A stretch of DNA of 64,000 nt from Pseudoneobacillus sp042683745 (GCF_042683745.1 NZ_JBHUJX010000019.1:310001-374000); one strand, 5' to 3'. Shown: positions 7,677 to 16,997, numbered from the stretch's first letter. Notes: generated by a model not told the origin, from the sequence alone. A program made the numbers and translations.

Positions 7677-7882
7677 GGGGTTCGGCCTTACCCCCGCTAA
7701 GTAAAATGGAAGGTGCTTGCTTTAGATGGGAGTTTTTCCTTTAGAAGCTTTATTAAAGATATTTCGATTGCCTTGCAACCCGAGTTTTGTCCTTAAGAGC
7801 CACTATTAAGACATTTCCCCCACTACCAAGAAGATTTTTATCATTAAGAGCCTTTAATTTAATAAAGGTTTATTAATCCTTT
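7677..7882. other. Intergenic region, nothing recognised
   Basis: About 200 bases between the palindromes and the fumarase 3' hairpin. No ORF with a ribosome site on either strand. Confidence 0.3.
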
Positions 7883-7943
7883 ACACAAAAGAGAAACACA
7901 CTGCGAAATCAGATGCGAAATCGAGTGTGTTTCCCTTTTGTGT
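7883..7943 (-). terminator. Long hairpin downstream of fumarase
   Basis: Twenty-base arms (7883-7902 and 7924-7943) with one mismatch. The loop carries two GCGAAATC copies. No T-run follows on the minus strand, so it may protect the mRNA end rather than terminate. Confidence 0.5.
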
Positions 7944-7952
7944 AATTTCTAT

Positions 7953-9482
7953 TTAGTTAAAAACCTTTTCTTTAAACTGCGCTAATTTTTCTAAAGAAGA
8001 TTGGTCTACATCGGCATGTAGGCTGTTTCCGTGAGAGTCCATTGTGACAACTGCAGTAAAGCCTTCTACCTTTAAATGCCACATAGCTTCTGGGATACCA
8101 AATTGCATGAGGTCGACACCTTCTACTGATTTAATGCAGTCGGCATAATACTGAGCAGCCCCACCGATAGCGTTTAAGTAAACTCCACCATGGTCTTTTA
8201 GAGCTGCTAATGTTTTTGGACCCATTCCACCTTTACCGATGACCGCACGGATACCGAAGCGTTTCATGATATCACCCTGATAAGGCTCCTCACGAATACT
8301 TGTTGTCGGGCCAGCTGCTTTTACATGCCACTTACCTTCTTCATCCTTTAACATAACCGGACCACAGTGGTAAATGACTTGTCCATTTAGGTCAACTGGC
8401 GAATCATTGTCAGACAAGTATTTATGAATCGCATCACGGCCTGTGTACATCATTCCGTTAATTTGAACGACGTCTCCGACCTTTAGCTCACGAATTTGCT
8501 CTTCTGTGATTGGAGCTTGTAAAGTAACGATCTTTTGCTCTGATTCTGTTGTTTCTTCTACTTCTTTTGAAAAATCAATGTTTTCACCTTCTTGGTACAT
8601 CCACTCATTGATTTCGCCTGTTTCAGGATTGATCGCCACACCTAAACGGCGGTATGCCCAACAATTGTAGGCAACTGAAACGAAGAAGCTAGCTGGAATA
8701 CGGTTGATGACACCTACTTTACAGCCTAAAAGGGTTGTCTCACCGCCGAAGCCCATCGTTCCGATACCAAGCTTATTCGCATTTTCCATTACATATTCTT
8801 CAAGTTTTTTAAGGTCTTCGATTGGGTTCTCATCATCAACGGAGCGGAATAGTTGTTCCTTCGCCAACTCATAACCAGATGTACGATCTCCACCGATTCC
8901 TACGCCAATAAATCCTGCGCTACAGCCTTGTCCTTGTGCTTGGTATACGGAGTGCATAATACATTTACGAATTCCGTCCAAATCACGGCCCGCACGACCA
9001 AGTCCTTCAAGTTCGCATGGTAAGCTATATTGAATATTTTTATTTTCACAACCGCCGCCTTTTAAAATAAGTCTAGCGTCGATATAATCTTTTTCCCATT
9101 GTTCAAATTTAATCACAGGTGTTCCTAAGCCAAGATTGTCTCCACTATTGTCTCCAGTTAACGAATCAACAGAATTCGGGCGAAGCTTTCCATCTTTCGT
9201 CGCTTGAGCGATTGCTTCATAGATGGCTTTCTTAATATGGATCTGATTCACACCAACAGGTGTTTTAATCTTGAAAGTCGGCAACCCTGTATCTTGGCAA
9301 ATTGGTGAGACTTGCTCATCTGCCATCGTAATATTATTGGTGATTGTTGCTAAACTCATCGCCGCTCTTGTACCAGCATTTTCTTTCTCTTTTGCAGCTT
9401 TGATGGCACGACGAACATCCCTCGGTAGCTTCGTAGACGTCTCAACAATCAGCTTGTACATACTGTCTTGAAATTTCTCCAT
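7953..9482 (-). CDS. Class I fumarate hydratase (iron-sulfur)
   Basis: 509 residues from ATG 9482. The iron-sulfur cysteines are seen in PICQDTGLP, LKGGGCENKN and TLLGCKVG; other family motifs are GIGGDRTSGYE, MGFGGETT and AAGPTTSIREEP. It interconverts fumarate and malate in the citric acid cycle using an oxygen-sensitive 4Fe-4S cluster. The N-terminal alpha and C-terminal beta halves are fused, as in E. coli FumA. An ATG two codons upstream (9488) is only three bases from GGAAGGGG, so 9482 is preferred. Monocistronic, ending in the long hairpin. Confidence 0.92.
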   Translation of the reverse strand: MEKFQDSMYKLIVETSTKLPRDVRRAIKAAKEKENAGTRAAMSLATITNNITMADEQVSPICQDTGLPTFKIKTPVGVNQIHIKKAIYEAIAQATKDGKLRPNSVDSLTGDNSGDNLGLGTPVIKFEQWEKDYIDARLILKGGGCENKNIQYSLPCELEGLGRAGRDLDGIRKCIMHSVYQAQGQGCSAGFIGVGIGGDRTSGYELAKEQLFRSVDDENPIEDLKKLEEYVMENANKLGIGTMGFGGETTLLGCKVGVINRIPASFFVSVAYNCWAYRRLGVAINPETGEINEWMYQEGENIDFSKEVEETTESEQKIVTLQAPITEEQIRELKVGDVVQINGMMYTGRDAIHKYLSDNDSPVDLNGQVIYHCGPVMLKDEEGKWHVKAAGPTTSIREEPYQGDIMKRFGIRAVIGKGGMGPKTLAALKDHGGVYLNAIGGAAQYYADCIKSVEGVDLMQFGIPEAMWHLKVEGFTAVVTMDSHGNSLHADVDQSSLEKLAQFKEKVFN

Positions 9483-9592
9483 AACCATATTCCCCTTCCC
9501 GTAACTCCCCTATAAAAAACAACTCTATCTATTAATTTCACAATGTATATTATACTCCTAACCGAAAAGTATGAAAAGTAAAGAAAACCTTT

Positions 9593-9638
9593 TAGCGCTT
9601 TAAAGGATCGGGGGACTGTCCCCCGGCGCTTTAAAGCA
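9593..9638. repeat. Palindromic repeat, GGGGGACTGTCCCCC family (copy a)
   Basis: Core GGGGGACTGTCCCCC flanked by GCGCTTTAAAGG and GGCGCTTTAAAGC. It lies between the 3' end of the SE1561-like gene and the fumarase start. Other copies are at 20330, 34711, 38439 and 57436. Confidence 0.8.
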
Positions 9639-9639
9639 C

Positions 9640-9668
9640 TAAAAAGAGCCACTGATGAAGTGGCTCTT
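9640..9668 (-). terminator. Terminator of the SE1561-like gene
   Basis: Stem AAGAGCCACT / AGTGGCTCTT (9644-9653, 9659-9668) followed on the minus strand by a T-run; it overlaps the stop codon. Confidence 0.85.
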
Positions 9669-9852
9669 AGCTTTCTCTGTTATTGAATTCTTTGCATTTT
9701 GATTCTAGGTCGTCGATCATGCCGATGAGACGATCAATATCTTCTAAATCAACCTCTTCTGGGTCGATAGTGTCTAAGACTTCAGAAAACATATTCAATC
9801 GTTGTTTTAAGAATTGTACTTGTGAGCCTTTTTCTTGAATTGGATTACCCAT
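9667..9852 (-). CDS. SE1561-like small protein
   Basis: 61 residues from ATG 9850-9852, preceded by GGGGAG six bases upstream; a longer reading to 9948 lacks a ribosome site. The sequence starts MGNPIQEKGSQVQFLKQRL and is acidic and helical (TIDPEEVDLEDIDRLIGMID). It resembles the short SE1561 family of Firmicutes, with no known function. It looks like a coiled-coil protein. It stands alone with its own terminator. Confidence 0.65.
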   Translation of the reverse strand: MGNPIQEKGSQVQFLKQRLNMFSEVLDTIDPEEVDLEDIDRLIGMIDDLESKCKEFNNRES

Positions 9853-9972
9853 GGTGTTCTCCCCTTTCTCTTTCGTACTCATACTACTGAAAAAAGAGCT
9901 GTTCTGCAATAAAGAAAATCCAAACTTTCCTACTAAGCCTATTTCCACAGCTGGAAGTATATAAGTCTTCCT

Positions 9973-10428
9973 CTATTTCAAACCGATATAAATATGAACA
10001 ATCGCGTTCTCCATATCACTATTTTGATATTCCTCAAAATCACAGACAAATGTCCGTTCTAAATTCATACTCCATAAACTCTGCCAAAACTCAGACACAG
10101 CCTTCTGAACATGTCCTTCTACTATAAATTTGGCATATTTCCCTGCAGGCAGTTCTTTTATAACTGTTTCTACTGGCAAAGTATCTGCAAATTCCACTTC
10201 ACAGGCGACAGTTACATTATAATCATCTTGCTCGTTTCCTGCATAGTCAGAATAAATCCCTAAAACTTTATCCGTTTTCTTATTCTGAATCTTGGTATTT
10301 ATACCGTTCCGATAAAACTGTCCCCATAGATTTCCGATTACATTTCCCAAGTTAGGATCAAGATTATTCGTTCTCGCTGTCAGTCCAATGGCCATTTTCG
10401 CTTCTAATTCTACAATAATATAATTCAT
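9973..10428 (-). CDS. yobU: Effector-binding domain protein, YobU-like
   Basis: 151 residues matching the stand-alone AraC/GyrI-like effector-binding domain (SOUL/Rob C-terminal fold): MNYIIVELEAKMAIGLTART, a central WGQFYRNGI, GIYSDYAGNEQDDYNVT and LPAGKYAKFIVEG. There is no DNA-binding domain. Directly upstream, in the same direction and 66 bases away, is a WYL-type regulator. The same yobV-yobU pairing occurs in B. subtilis, so the two probably act together: the effector domain may bind a small ligand and pass the signal to the regulator. The ligand is unknown. Confidence 0.8.
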   Translation of the reverse strand: MNYIIVELEAKMAIGLTARTNNLDPNLGNVIGNLWGQFYRNGINTKIQNKKTDKVLGIYSDYAGNEQDDYNVTVACEVEFADTLPVETVIKELPAGKYAKFIVEGHVQKAVSEFWQSLWSMNLERTFVCDFEEYQNSDMENAIVHIYIGLK

Positions 10429-10494
10429 AAATGCTTACCTACTTTCTCTATGATAAGCAAATCATAGCAAGCCAAACATGACAACTGTCTGTCA

Positions 10495-11403
10495 TCATTC
10501 AACATATTTCCGATACATTTCTTTAGTTAATTCACTTAATTCGGCACGCAGTTCCTTTGGTTCTAACAGCTCCACTTGATTTCCAAAACTTAATAGCCAA
10601 CTGAAAAGATTTTCTTTATCAGTAAATCCATATTCGAATAATAACTGCCCATCGGTTTGTTCAGTAAAGCTTTCCATTCCAAATTCCTCTATGACCCGCC
10701 ATTTCATCTGTGGCTTAAAAACAGCAACAACATCTATTTGGTGCGGAAATATTTTACCAGATGTGATCTCATAAGGAGGCAAATCCCTTGGCGTAAATTC
10801 CTCTCTTACATTTTCAAGATCAATCATACGGTTCAGTTTGAATAAACGATAATCAGAACGATTCAAACAATATCCCCACACATACCACGATGACCATTGA
10901 AAAACCAACAGATACGGTTCGATTCTTCTTTCACCATTTCCATTTGGAGAATGATATTGAAAGCATATCAACTCGTATCTATCTATGGCATTTTGTATTT
11001 GTTCAATTTTTGGTGCTAGCGAACTTTTATACCGTGAGGAAAGGTCAATTAGAATATGATTATTAGAAGTAAGGACGGATGAATGACTAACTGAGAGCTT
11101 ATCCATAAGCTGTTGGTACTTATTTGTACCAGAAACACTATCTAAACTCCGAAGTCCCGTCAAAATCGCATTCATTTCTGATGAGGTAAGAACCGTACGA
11201 TCAAACGTATATCCCTCCATAATCGAAATGCCACCATTTTGCCCTTGTGTAGTAACAAGAGGAATTCCAGCTTTACAAATATCTTCAATATCACGATTTA
11301 TCGTTCTTCTCGAAACTTCAAATTTTGCAGCAAGAAAAGGAGCCGTTACCTTTTCTTGCTGCAGTAGAATAGACAATATTCCTATAAGTCTGTCAATTTT
11401 CAT
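10495..11403 (-). CDS. yobV: HTH-WYL transcriptional regulator, YobV-like
   Basis: 302 residues. The N-terminal winged helix (DRLIGILSILLQQEKVTA, then FEVSRRTINRDIEDI) is of the HTH_11/DeoR-like type. The middle and C-terminal part contain the WYL domain with EPYLLVFQWSSWYVWGYC, in which the W-Y-L signature is WYV. WYL domains bind ligands or nucleic acid ends. The downstream yobU-like gene is probably its partner. Targets cannot be told; self-regulation is plausible. It belongs to the YafY/YobV family. Confidence 0.85.
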   Translation of the reverse strand: MKIDRLIGILSILLQQEKVTAPFLAAKFEVSRRTINRDIEDICKAGIPLVTTQGQNGGISIMEGYTFDRTVLTSSEMNAILTGLRSLDSVSGTNKYQQLMDKLSVSHSSVLTSNNHILIDLSSRYKSSLAPKIEQIQNAIDRYELICFQYHSPNGNGERRIEPYLLVFQWSSWYVWGYCLNRSDYRLFKLNRMIDLENVREEFTPRDLPPYEITSGKIFPHQIDVVAVFKPQMKWRVIEEFGMESFTEQTDGQLLFEYGFTDKENLFSWLLSFGNQVELLEPKELRAELSELTKEMYRKYVE

Positions 11404-11488
11404 TGTGAAAAACTTCCTTCAATACATTCCGATGATGATTTGAAGTTTGGATGACCCTCATTTTGAGGAACCATATTTGAAACAATAC

Positions 11489-12295
11489 CTATCTAGGACG
11501 CTCAGTCGCAACAAACCCGAATGCAACATGGTCTTGAACAGGTATCCAAGCCCCAATCCCTTGTGAAGTCACATTTTTAACGACAATCATCTTCTTATTA
11601 CCTTTTAGCATTAAATAAACCTCTCCATACGTTACTTTCCCTTTCTCATTAACGGCAGGAGCATAGCCATAAAGATAACCTAATCGCTTAGGAGGAATGT
11701 TATAAATTTGATTTTTTTTCGTTCCACCGCCAATGATTGTTTCAAATGCAAGTGGTAAATGTGTTTTTTCCATCGCCTTCAATAGCATCATTTTTTTCAC
11801 TTCTTCTGCATTTTGAACTTTCGCAGTAAGCGCACCACGAACAATTCTTTGAGCTTCTTGTACATAGTGAATTTGATAAGGAGTTTTCCCCGCACGATTA
11901 TCAAAATAGTTTGTATTAATTCTTTGGTATTCCCAGTTTGGTGATGTTTCTGTTGATTCGTAATTAAGTGGCCATTGGCCTAAATAAATGATCGCCCGAT
12001 ACCCAATGGCAAATGGTGTACTATTAACTGTAGACTCATTTAGCATGCGAATTAAGTCTGGATTTTCTATTTTAACCTTCGATGAATCTAGCAGCTCCTG
12101 AGTTAATTCACTAGGCTGTAATAAAGGCAAATCCTGTGTCGAATTCGGATACGTATTTTCTTTTGTAATGTTCATGACCGAGTTAGGGATTTGATATTTA
12201 GCAACTTCTTTTACCGATTTTCCATTTCCTATCCCTGGTGTCACAAATGAAAACATCAAAACAATCCCAATAAGAACTGAAACATTTTTCTTCAT
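11489..12295 (-). CDS. yfkD: YfkD-like secreted protein
   Basis: 268 residues from ATG 12295, with GGAG eight bases upstream. A lipid-free signal peptide (KKNVSVLIGIVLMFSFV) is followed by the conserved body of YfkD: IPNSVMNITKENTYPN, IGYRAIIYLGQWPLNYES, IHYVQEAQ and an IGAWIPVQDHVAFGF tail. YfkD is found across Bacillaceae; its function is unknown and it is expected outside the membrane. In B. subtilis yfkD neighbours the Ca/H exchanger yfkE and yfkF, as here, except that a YczE-like gene sits between. Confidence 0.9.
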   Translation of the reverse strand: MKKNVSVLIGIVLMFSFVTPGIGNGKSVKEVAKYQIPNSVMNITKENTYPNSTQDLPLLQPSELTQELLDSSKVKIENPDLIRMLNESTVNSTPFAIGYRAIIYLGQWPLNYESTETSPNWEYQRINTNYFDNRAGKTPYQIHYVQEAQRIVRGALTAKVQNAEEVKKMMLLKAMEKTHLPLAFETIIGGGTKKNQIYNIPPKRLGYLYGYAPAVNEKGKVTYGEVYLMLKGNKKMIVVKNVTSQGIGAWIPVQDHVAFGFVATERPR

Positions 12296-12403
12296 AAGTG
12301 AAGCTCCTTTCACTATTTGCATACATACTTTTGCTGATAGTTTTTTCGGAGATGTTTCATTTTATCCATTAGGAATTATTTTTTTCATTTCCATGTAACC
12401 GAC

Positions 12404-13033
12404 TTATATTGTTGGCTTTCTATTATCTACCGATAAACGGGCTGCTAATTTTTCAAAAAAAGGATGAAATAACTGGATGGATGGGCCGATCCCGATTGTT
12501 ACAATTAACGTTCCAATTCCAATCGGTCCTTTCACGACTAGTGCCAACACAAGAGCTAGAAGTTCACCGAGTGTTTTCGCGACAACCAAATTGACGCCGA
12601 GCCGTTTGCTGATTGCCATCATAAAATTATCCAATGGATTTAATGGAAATTTCGGTTGTAAATAAATGGCCACACCGAAACCGATAATGAGTAAACCAAC
12701 CATTAAGATCAGTGCTTTTACAATAAAAGTCGAAGGTTCTAGCCCACTTAAAATGACAATCATCCAAAAATCAATGAGTGTTCCAATAAAAAAGATGGTG
12801 AATAACGCTAAAAAATCTGGTCTCCTTTTCAATAAAAATGCATTCACAAACATGAGTATGATCCCGATGACAATGACAAAGGTACCGATCGTGAATCCTG
12901 TTATTCTCGATAAACCTACGTTAAGTGCATCCCATGCGCCTGCTCCAATATTTGCTTTAATCGTTAAAGATGCACCAAAGCTTAGTATGACAATGCCTAT
13001 GATCCAAAATGATATGCGATAGATAAACGGCAA
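12404..13033 (-). CDS. YczE/YitT-like membrane protein
   Basis: 209 residues with five or six membrane segments. The N-terminus RISFWIIGIVILSFGASLTIKA is followed by NIGAGAWDALNVGLS, and the second half repeats the motif in FPLNPLDNFMMAISKRLG. This matches the YczE/YyaS/YitT family; B. subtilis YczE influences surfactin production, but no biochemical role is known. TTG 13033 is the start, with AGGAGGAG five bases upstream. Likely single-gene transcript. Confidence 0.85.
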   Translation of the reverse strand: MPFIYRISFWIIGIVILSFGASLTIKANIGAGAWDALNVGLSRITGFTIGTFVIVIGIILMFVNAFLLKRRPDFLALFTIFFIGTLIDFWMIVILSGLEPSTFIVKALILMVGLLIIGFGVAIYLQPKFPLNPLDNFMMAISKRLGVNLVVAKTLGELLALVLALVVKGPIGIGTLIVTIGIGPSIQLFHPFFEKLAARLSVDNRKPTI

Positions 13034-13336
13034 CTTTACTCCTCCTGACCAAAATTTTGTAACAAAAATGTAAAAATCAGAATATTTACAATACTCAATC
13101 TTAATGTTATGATTATTTTAACGCCATTACAAAAGGAGGGTCGCAGCCATTCGCTTTAACAAAACTTTAAGGAGGTTGGAAATCGAATTTTGATAAACTT
13201 TCAACAATCGTGTTTTAAATAGAAATAAACATGAAGGTTGGTGATCGGTCTCCGTAAAATAGCGAATGATTTTTTTTAGACTCTTTATTTAAGCAAGCCT
13301 TTTGTAACATCTTTATGATACTTAGAAATAAAAAAT
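13034..13336. other. Intergenic region with ribosome-site-like words but no gene
   Basis: AAAGGAGGG (13131-13140) and AAGGAGG (near 13170) occur on the plus strand but are followed only by very short frames (14 codons or less). It may be a gene remnant. Nothing else recognised. Confidence 0.35.
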
Positions 13337-13365
13337 GACTCTGTACCTATTTTAGGCACAGAGTC
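13337..13365. terminator. Terminator downstream of chaA
   Basis: Stem GACTCTGTACCTA / TAGGCACAGAGTC with T-runs on both sides. On the minus strand it ends chaA after reading through the repeat at 13392. Confidence 0.85.
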
Positions 13366-13391
13366 TTTGTTTTTCATAGTTTTTTTATAGG

Positions 13392-13504
13392 AAATTGTCA
13401 AGCACAAGCGTCCTAGCCCCGACGTACTGGAAGTACTAGTGTCGACAATGCGAAAGGACGCCCGAGTTTTTGTCGAACTCGAGGTCAAATGCTTCCGCTT
13501 TTTC
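13392..13504. repeat. MITE-like modular repeat, copy R1
   Basis: Contains CCTAGCCCCGACGTACTGG, ACTAGTGTCGAC, CTCGAGGTCAAATGCTTCCGC and ends GGAAAAAGCGG when read on the minus strand. It abuts the chaA stop codon directly. Related copies: 17997, 20123, 23185, 27634, 38407, 61716. Confidence 0.75.
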
Positions 13505-14560
13505 CTATAGTAAATAAAATCCAATCCCCATTATAAAGTACGCTGCAAGTAATGTAAGTCCCTCAAACCAGTTTGTTTCCCCATCATTCGATATAATGAC
13601 TGTTACTAATGTAGCCGAAACCATAGCAATTAGCTCAGGCATCGTAAATACTAAAGGCATACTTGTCGGGAAGAATAGCGAAATTAATACGAGCACTGGT
13701 GCCACGAACATTGCTACTTGAAGAGTGGAACCGACTGCAATTTCAACAGCAATATCCATTTTATTTTTATAAGCCATAATGATAGCTGAGGCGTGTTCCG
13801 CTGCATTACCGACAATGGCAACAATAATAACCCCAATAAATAATTCTGACCAGCCAAACGATTCGCCGATTGCTTCAAAGGTATGAACAAGATTTTCAGA
13901 AATATAAGCAACAGCTACCGTTGCAGCAACTAAAATCCCAATTGCCTTACCTTTCGACCACTCAGGCTCTTCCTCATGATGAGTTTCTTCGTTTTCACTG
14001 TGATAAACCCCTCGGTGAGAAACAAGCTTAAAGAACAATGCCGCTAAATAAAGGGCAATTAATATTATGGAGACACCCACACTCAAATGAAGCGTTTTTT
14101 GCTCATTCATTTCCATTGAAAAAACTTCAGGAATCACAAAGGCAACAATAATCGCAAACATTAGCAACCCTGAATTATGCCGAGCATCAAATACATTAAA
14201 TTTTTGGCGTTTAAATTTTAATCCGCCAACAAAAAAAGAAAGTCCAGCAACTAATAATAGGTTTCCTAAAACAGAACCCGTTAAAGAAGCAAGTACGACC
14301 CCAATCAATCCAGCCTTTAAGGCAAAAATCGAAATGATTAGCTCAACTGCATTTCCAAATGTTGCGTTCAATAATCCACCAATACGTGGACCTGCCACAA
14401 CTGCTAAGCTTTCCGTCGCCCTCCCCATATAACTGGCTAGCGCGATGATGGTTAAGCAGTATAGAACAAATAATATTGTACTTGGCCAATGCATTAATGA
14501 CCCGATAACAGATAATGGAACACCAACAAATGTAAGAATCATAAATATTTTATTTACCAT
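13505..14560 (-). CDS. chaA: Calcium/proton exchanger ChaA (YfkE)
   Basis: 351 residues with about ten or eleven membrane segments in two inverted halves. The two alpha-repeat motifs of the CaCA/CAX family are visible: LNATFGNAVELIISIFALK and IVAIVGNAAEHASAIIMA, each with the ion-binding glutamate. An acidic loop with HHEEEPEW separates the halves. The family exports calcium in exchange for protons at the cytoplasmic membrane. Order yfkD-chaA-yfkF is as in B. subtilis. GGGGGAG precedes the start. The stop codon touches the R1 repeat, so the natural 3' end may have been changed. Confidence 0.92.
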   Translation of the reverse strand: MVNKIFMILTFVGVPLSVIGSLMHWPSTILFVLYCLTIIALASYMGRATESLAVVAGPRIGGLLNATFGNAVELIISIFALKAGLIGVVLASLTGSVLGNLLLVAGLSFFVGGLKFKRQKFNVFDARHNSGLLMFAIIVAFVIPEVFSMEMNEQKTLHLSVGVSIILIALYLAALFFKLVSHRGVYHSENEETHHEEEPEWSKGKAIGILVAATVAVAYISENLVHTFEAIGESFGWSELFIGVIIVAIVGNAAEHASAIIMAYKNKMDIAVEIAVGSTLQVAMFVAPVLVLISLFFPTSMPLVFTMPELIAMVSATLVTVIISNDGETNWFEGLTLLAAYFIMGIGFYLL

Positions 14561-14850
14561 CTAACTCCCCCTTAAACCATTGAATGTAAAATGAGTACAG
14601 ACTACCTTTGATCACATGTTCATTCTCTTCTGTTTAAACTTTCCCTTTAATGCAAAAATGAATGTAATCTTTTTTAGTTTATCACCTTGCTAAATAAAAC
14701 TATTCCATTTCTATCCATTATTTCTAAAGATTACACTATTTTCATTTATTGCAAAAGTAAAAATTCTTGCAATCCACTCCATTTCCCGCTACCATCATTT
14801 AGAATACTTTTTAAACACTTTTAGAAAAACTTGAAAATTGAGGTTGCCAT
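14561..14850. other. Divergent promoter region chaA / yfkF
   Basis: 290 bases, AT-rich, with no ORF and no riboswitch fold that I recognise. The two opposite promoters must lie here. Confidence 0.3.
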
Positions 14851-16032
14851 ATGATAGAAAGTAAGTTTCGATTTTGGGTATTAGTTAGCATTGTCGCAAT
14901 TTCAGGCTTTAGTCAAGGGATGCTCTTACCGTTAATCGCCGTCATTTTTGAAAATAGCGGTGTATCATCTTCATTAAATGGGCTTAACGCAACAGCTTTA
15001 TACATCGGTATTCTTTTAGCATCGCCGTTTATGGAACAACCACTAAGAAGATATGGATATAAACCGATCATTATCTTTGGCGGATTATTGGTCATTCTTT
15101 CATTAGCGTTATTTCCTCTTTGGAAAACATTTTGGTTTTGGTTTGTTCTCCGTTTATTAATAGGGATTGGTGATCACTCTTTACATTTTGCAACCCAGAC
15201 TTGGATTACTTCTTTTTCACCCGAAAACAAAAGGGGAAGAAATATTTCGCTTTATGGCTTATTTTTCGGTATCGGATTTGCGGCAGGACCTTTAATGGCG
15301 CCACTTGTTAATATTAATGAATCACTTCCATTTATTGTTTCAACCGTTTTATGTTTATTAGGTTGGCTTTTCGTCTTTACGTTGAAAAATGAGTTTCCTG
15401 AACAGGATATTAGGCTTAATTCATTTATTGAAACCATAAAACGATTTGCCCAAGCATGGAAGTATGGGTGGGTAGCTTTCTTGCCACCGTTTGTTTACGG
15501 TTTCTTAGAATCATCTTTAAATGGAAGCTTCCCCGTTTACGCTTTAAGAATTGGTTTAGATGTAAAAAGTGTCTCCTTCCTTTTGGCAGCATTTGCTGTA
15601 GGTGGAATTATTTTTCAGCTTCCATTAGGAATGATCAGTGATAAATTAGGACGCCGAAATATTTTGATTCTCATTTTATTTTTAGGATTCATAAGCTTCT
15701 TGTCTGCAAGTTTCCTAGAGTCATTTTATTGGGGACTCGTATTATGCTTATTTATGGCTGGTATGTTCGTCGGCTCTACTTTCTCGCTAGGGATATCGTA
15801 TATGACCGACTTAACTCCGAAAAATTTACTGCCGACAGGAAATTTATTATGCGGAATCTTTTTTAGTATCGGAAGTTTAACAGGCCCTTTTATTGGCGGT
15901 TTATTTATTCAATTCTTTAAACAAATAAGTTTCTTTCATATTATCAGTACATTGTTTCTTATCATTTTTTTAATAGTGTTTTTGATTAAAGAAAAATCAT
16001 TGGTTGTTTTAAAAGAAAAGACGAGTCCCTGA
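14851..16032 (+). CDS. yfkF: MFS transporter, YfkF-like
   Basis: 393 residues with twelve predicted membrane segments. The MFS signature between helices 2 and 3 is degenerate (PLRRYGYKP), and the second-half copy is better (GMISDKLGRRNILIL). The position next to chaA and close sequence style match B. subtilis YfkF, a putative efflux permease with unknown substrate. GAGG lies seven bases before the ATG. The stop codon overlaps a strong terminator, so it is transcribed alone. Confidence 0.85.
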   Translation: MIESKFRFWVLVSIVAISGFSQGMLLPLIAVIFENSGVSSSLNGLNATALYIGILLASPFMEQPLRRYGYKPIIIFGGLLVILSLALFPLWKTFWFWFVLRLLIGIGDHSLHFATQTWITSFSPENKRGRNISLYGLFFGIGFAAGPLMAPLVNINESLPFIVSTVLCLLGWLFVFTLKNEFPEQDIRLNSFIETIKRFAQAWKYGWVAFLPPFVYGFLESSLNGSFPVYALRIGLDVKSVSFLLAAFAVGGIIFQLPLGMISDKLGRRNILILILFLGFISFLSASFLESFYWGLVLCLFMAGMFVGSTFSLGISYMTDLTPKNLLPTGNLLCGIFFSIGSLTGPFIGGLFIQFFKQISFFHIISTLFLIIFLIVFLIKEKSLVVLKEKTSP

Positions 16033-16056
16033 ATTTAAATAGGGGACTCGTTTTTG
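16021..16056 (+). terminator. Terminator of yfkF
   Basis: Stem ACGAGTCCCT / AGGGGACTCGT followed by TTTTTG; it overlaps the last codons. Confidence 0.85.
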
Positions 16057-16114
16057 TTTTGAAACCAATTCCTTGCTATTTCGTCTTATACAATAAAGGG
16101 GTGTTATAAAAGCA

Positions 16115-16963
16115 TTGAGAAAATATATTTATTTGTTTATTATATCGATCTTCATGTTATCTGCCTGTGGAACCCGTTCACCCATTACAAAAGAACCAGT
16201 AACCAATACTTTTAAAGACCATGAAATCATAAATGTCCACGGAAATGTTAAAAATCTTAAGCGCTTAGATCAGTTTGTAAAGCTTGTAAGCGATGGGGTG
16301 AAAGACTCGATTCGGATAACTAACTATACTATTGAAGGCGATCCCATTTTTAATGAAGTTGTCTATGATGAGAAGCAATTGACCATCACAAATGATACAA
16401 CAGAGGACAAATTTGGACCGAAAGAGAGAACGACTTATACTTGTAAAAATATTGAACGAAACGAAACGGATTCTGAACTAGTATACATGTTAATGGACTG
16501 TGAAGCTACGGATGGAACAAAAGGTGATAAGCCTCTTTTAAAAATTAGATATAATCTGGCAGAACAGGATTATTTCGCATTTAGATTAGAACACGGGGTC
16601 AATCAAAAAAATATCATTGATACGAAAGAACAAAAACTCGTCAAAGACCTTCAAAACGGAGAGCTCGCAACAGTTAGTGATTTTCAATTTACAAAAGTAG
16701 AATTACAACAAATTTATAAGCTTCTTGTTCTCGCTGGTTATTTAGGTGAAAAGAAATTTTCACATGATTGTCATGAAGAACCAAATTCAACCTATTTACT
16801 CAAAGTATGGATCAATCAAGGTGAACGAGAATATGGATGGAATCGCTGCGATAAAAGTAGTGATGGTCAACAAATGACGAAAATGGCAGATGCTATTCTC
16901 GAAGTCCTAAAGGAAAATGAAACATATGAACAATTACCGGAGATAAAAGGTTACTATAAGTGA
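16115..16963 (+). CDS. DUF4362-type lipoprotein
   Basis: 282 residues. A signal peptide ends in the lipobox LSAC (Cys18), so it should be a lipid-anchored protein on the outer face of the membrane. The body with NVHGNVKNLKRLDQFV, IRITNYTIEGDPIFNEV and a later repeat fits the DUF4362 family, whose function is unknown. TTG 16115 is used as start: AAAGGGGTG lies about eleven bases upstream and an alternative GTG runs into a stop. A bidirectional terminator follows. Not in an operon. Confidence 0.75.
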   Translation: MRKYIYLFIISIFMLSACGTRSPITKEPVTNTFKDHEIINVHGNVKNLKRLDQFVKLVSDGVKDSIRITNYTIEGDPIFNEVVYDEKQLTITNDTTEDKFGPKERTTYTCKNIERNETDSELVYMLMDCEATDGTKGDKPLLKIRYNLAEQDYFAFRLEHGVNQKNIIDTKEQKLVKDLQNGELATVSDFQFTKVELQQIYKLLVLAGYLGEKKFSHDCHEEPNSTYLLKVWINQGEREYGWNRCDKSSDGQQMTKMADAILEVLKENETYEQLPEIKGYYK

Positions 16964-16966
16964 AAA

Positions 16967-16995
16967 AACAGCCTCTTCTATTGAGGCTGTTTTAT
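16967..16995. terminator. Bidirectional terminator
   Basis: Stem AACAGCCTC / GAGGCTGTT with flanking A and T runs, between the convergent lipoprotein and EamA genes. Confidence 0.85.
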
Positions 16996-16997
16996 GA

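Noticed and set aside
12666..13022. 118-codon plus-strand frame
   Set aside because: Exact antisense of the YczE-like gene; composition mirrors a membrane protein read backwards.
13131..13260. Small gene after AAAGGAGGG
   Set aside because: Following frames are 14 codons or shorter with no recognised product.
13285..13524. 79-codon minus-strand frame
   Set aside because: Runs through the R1 repeat and terminator; no ribosome site.
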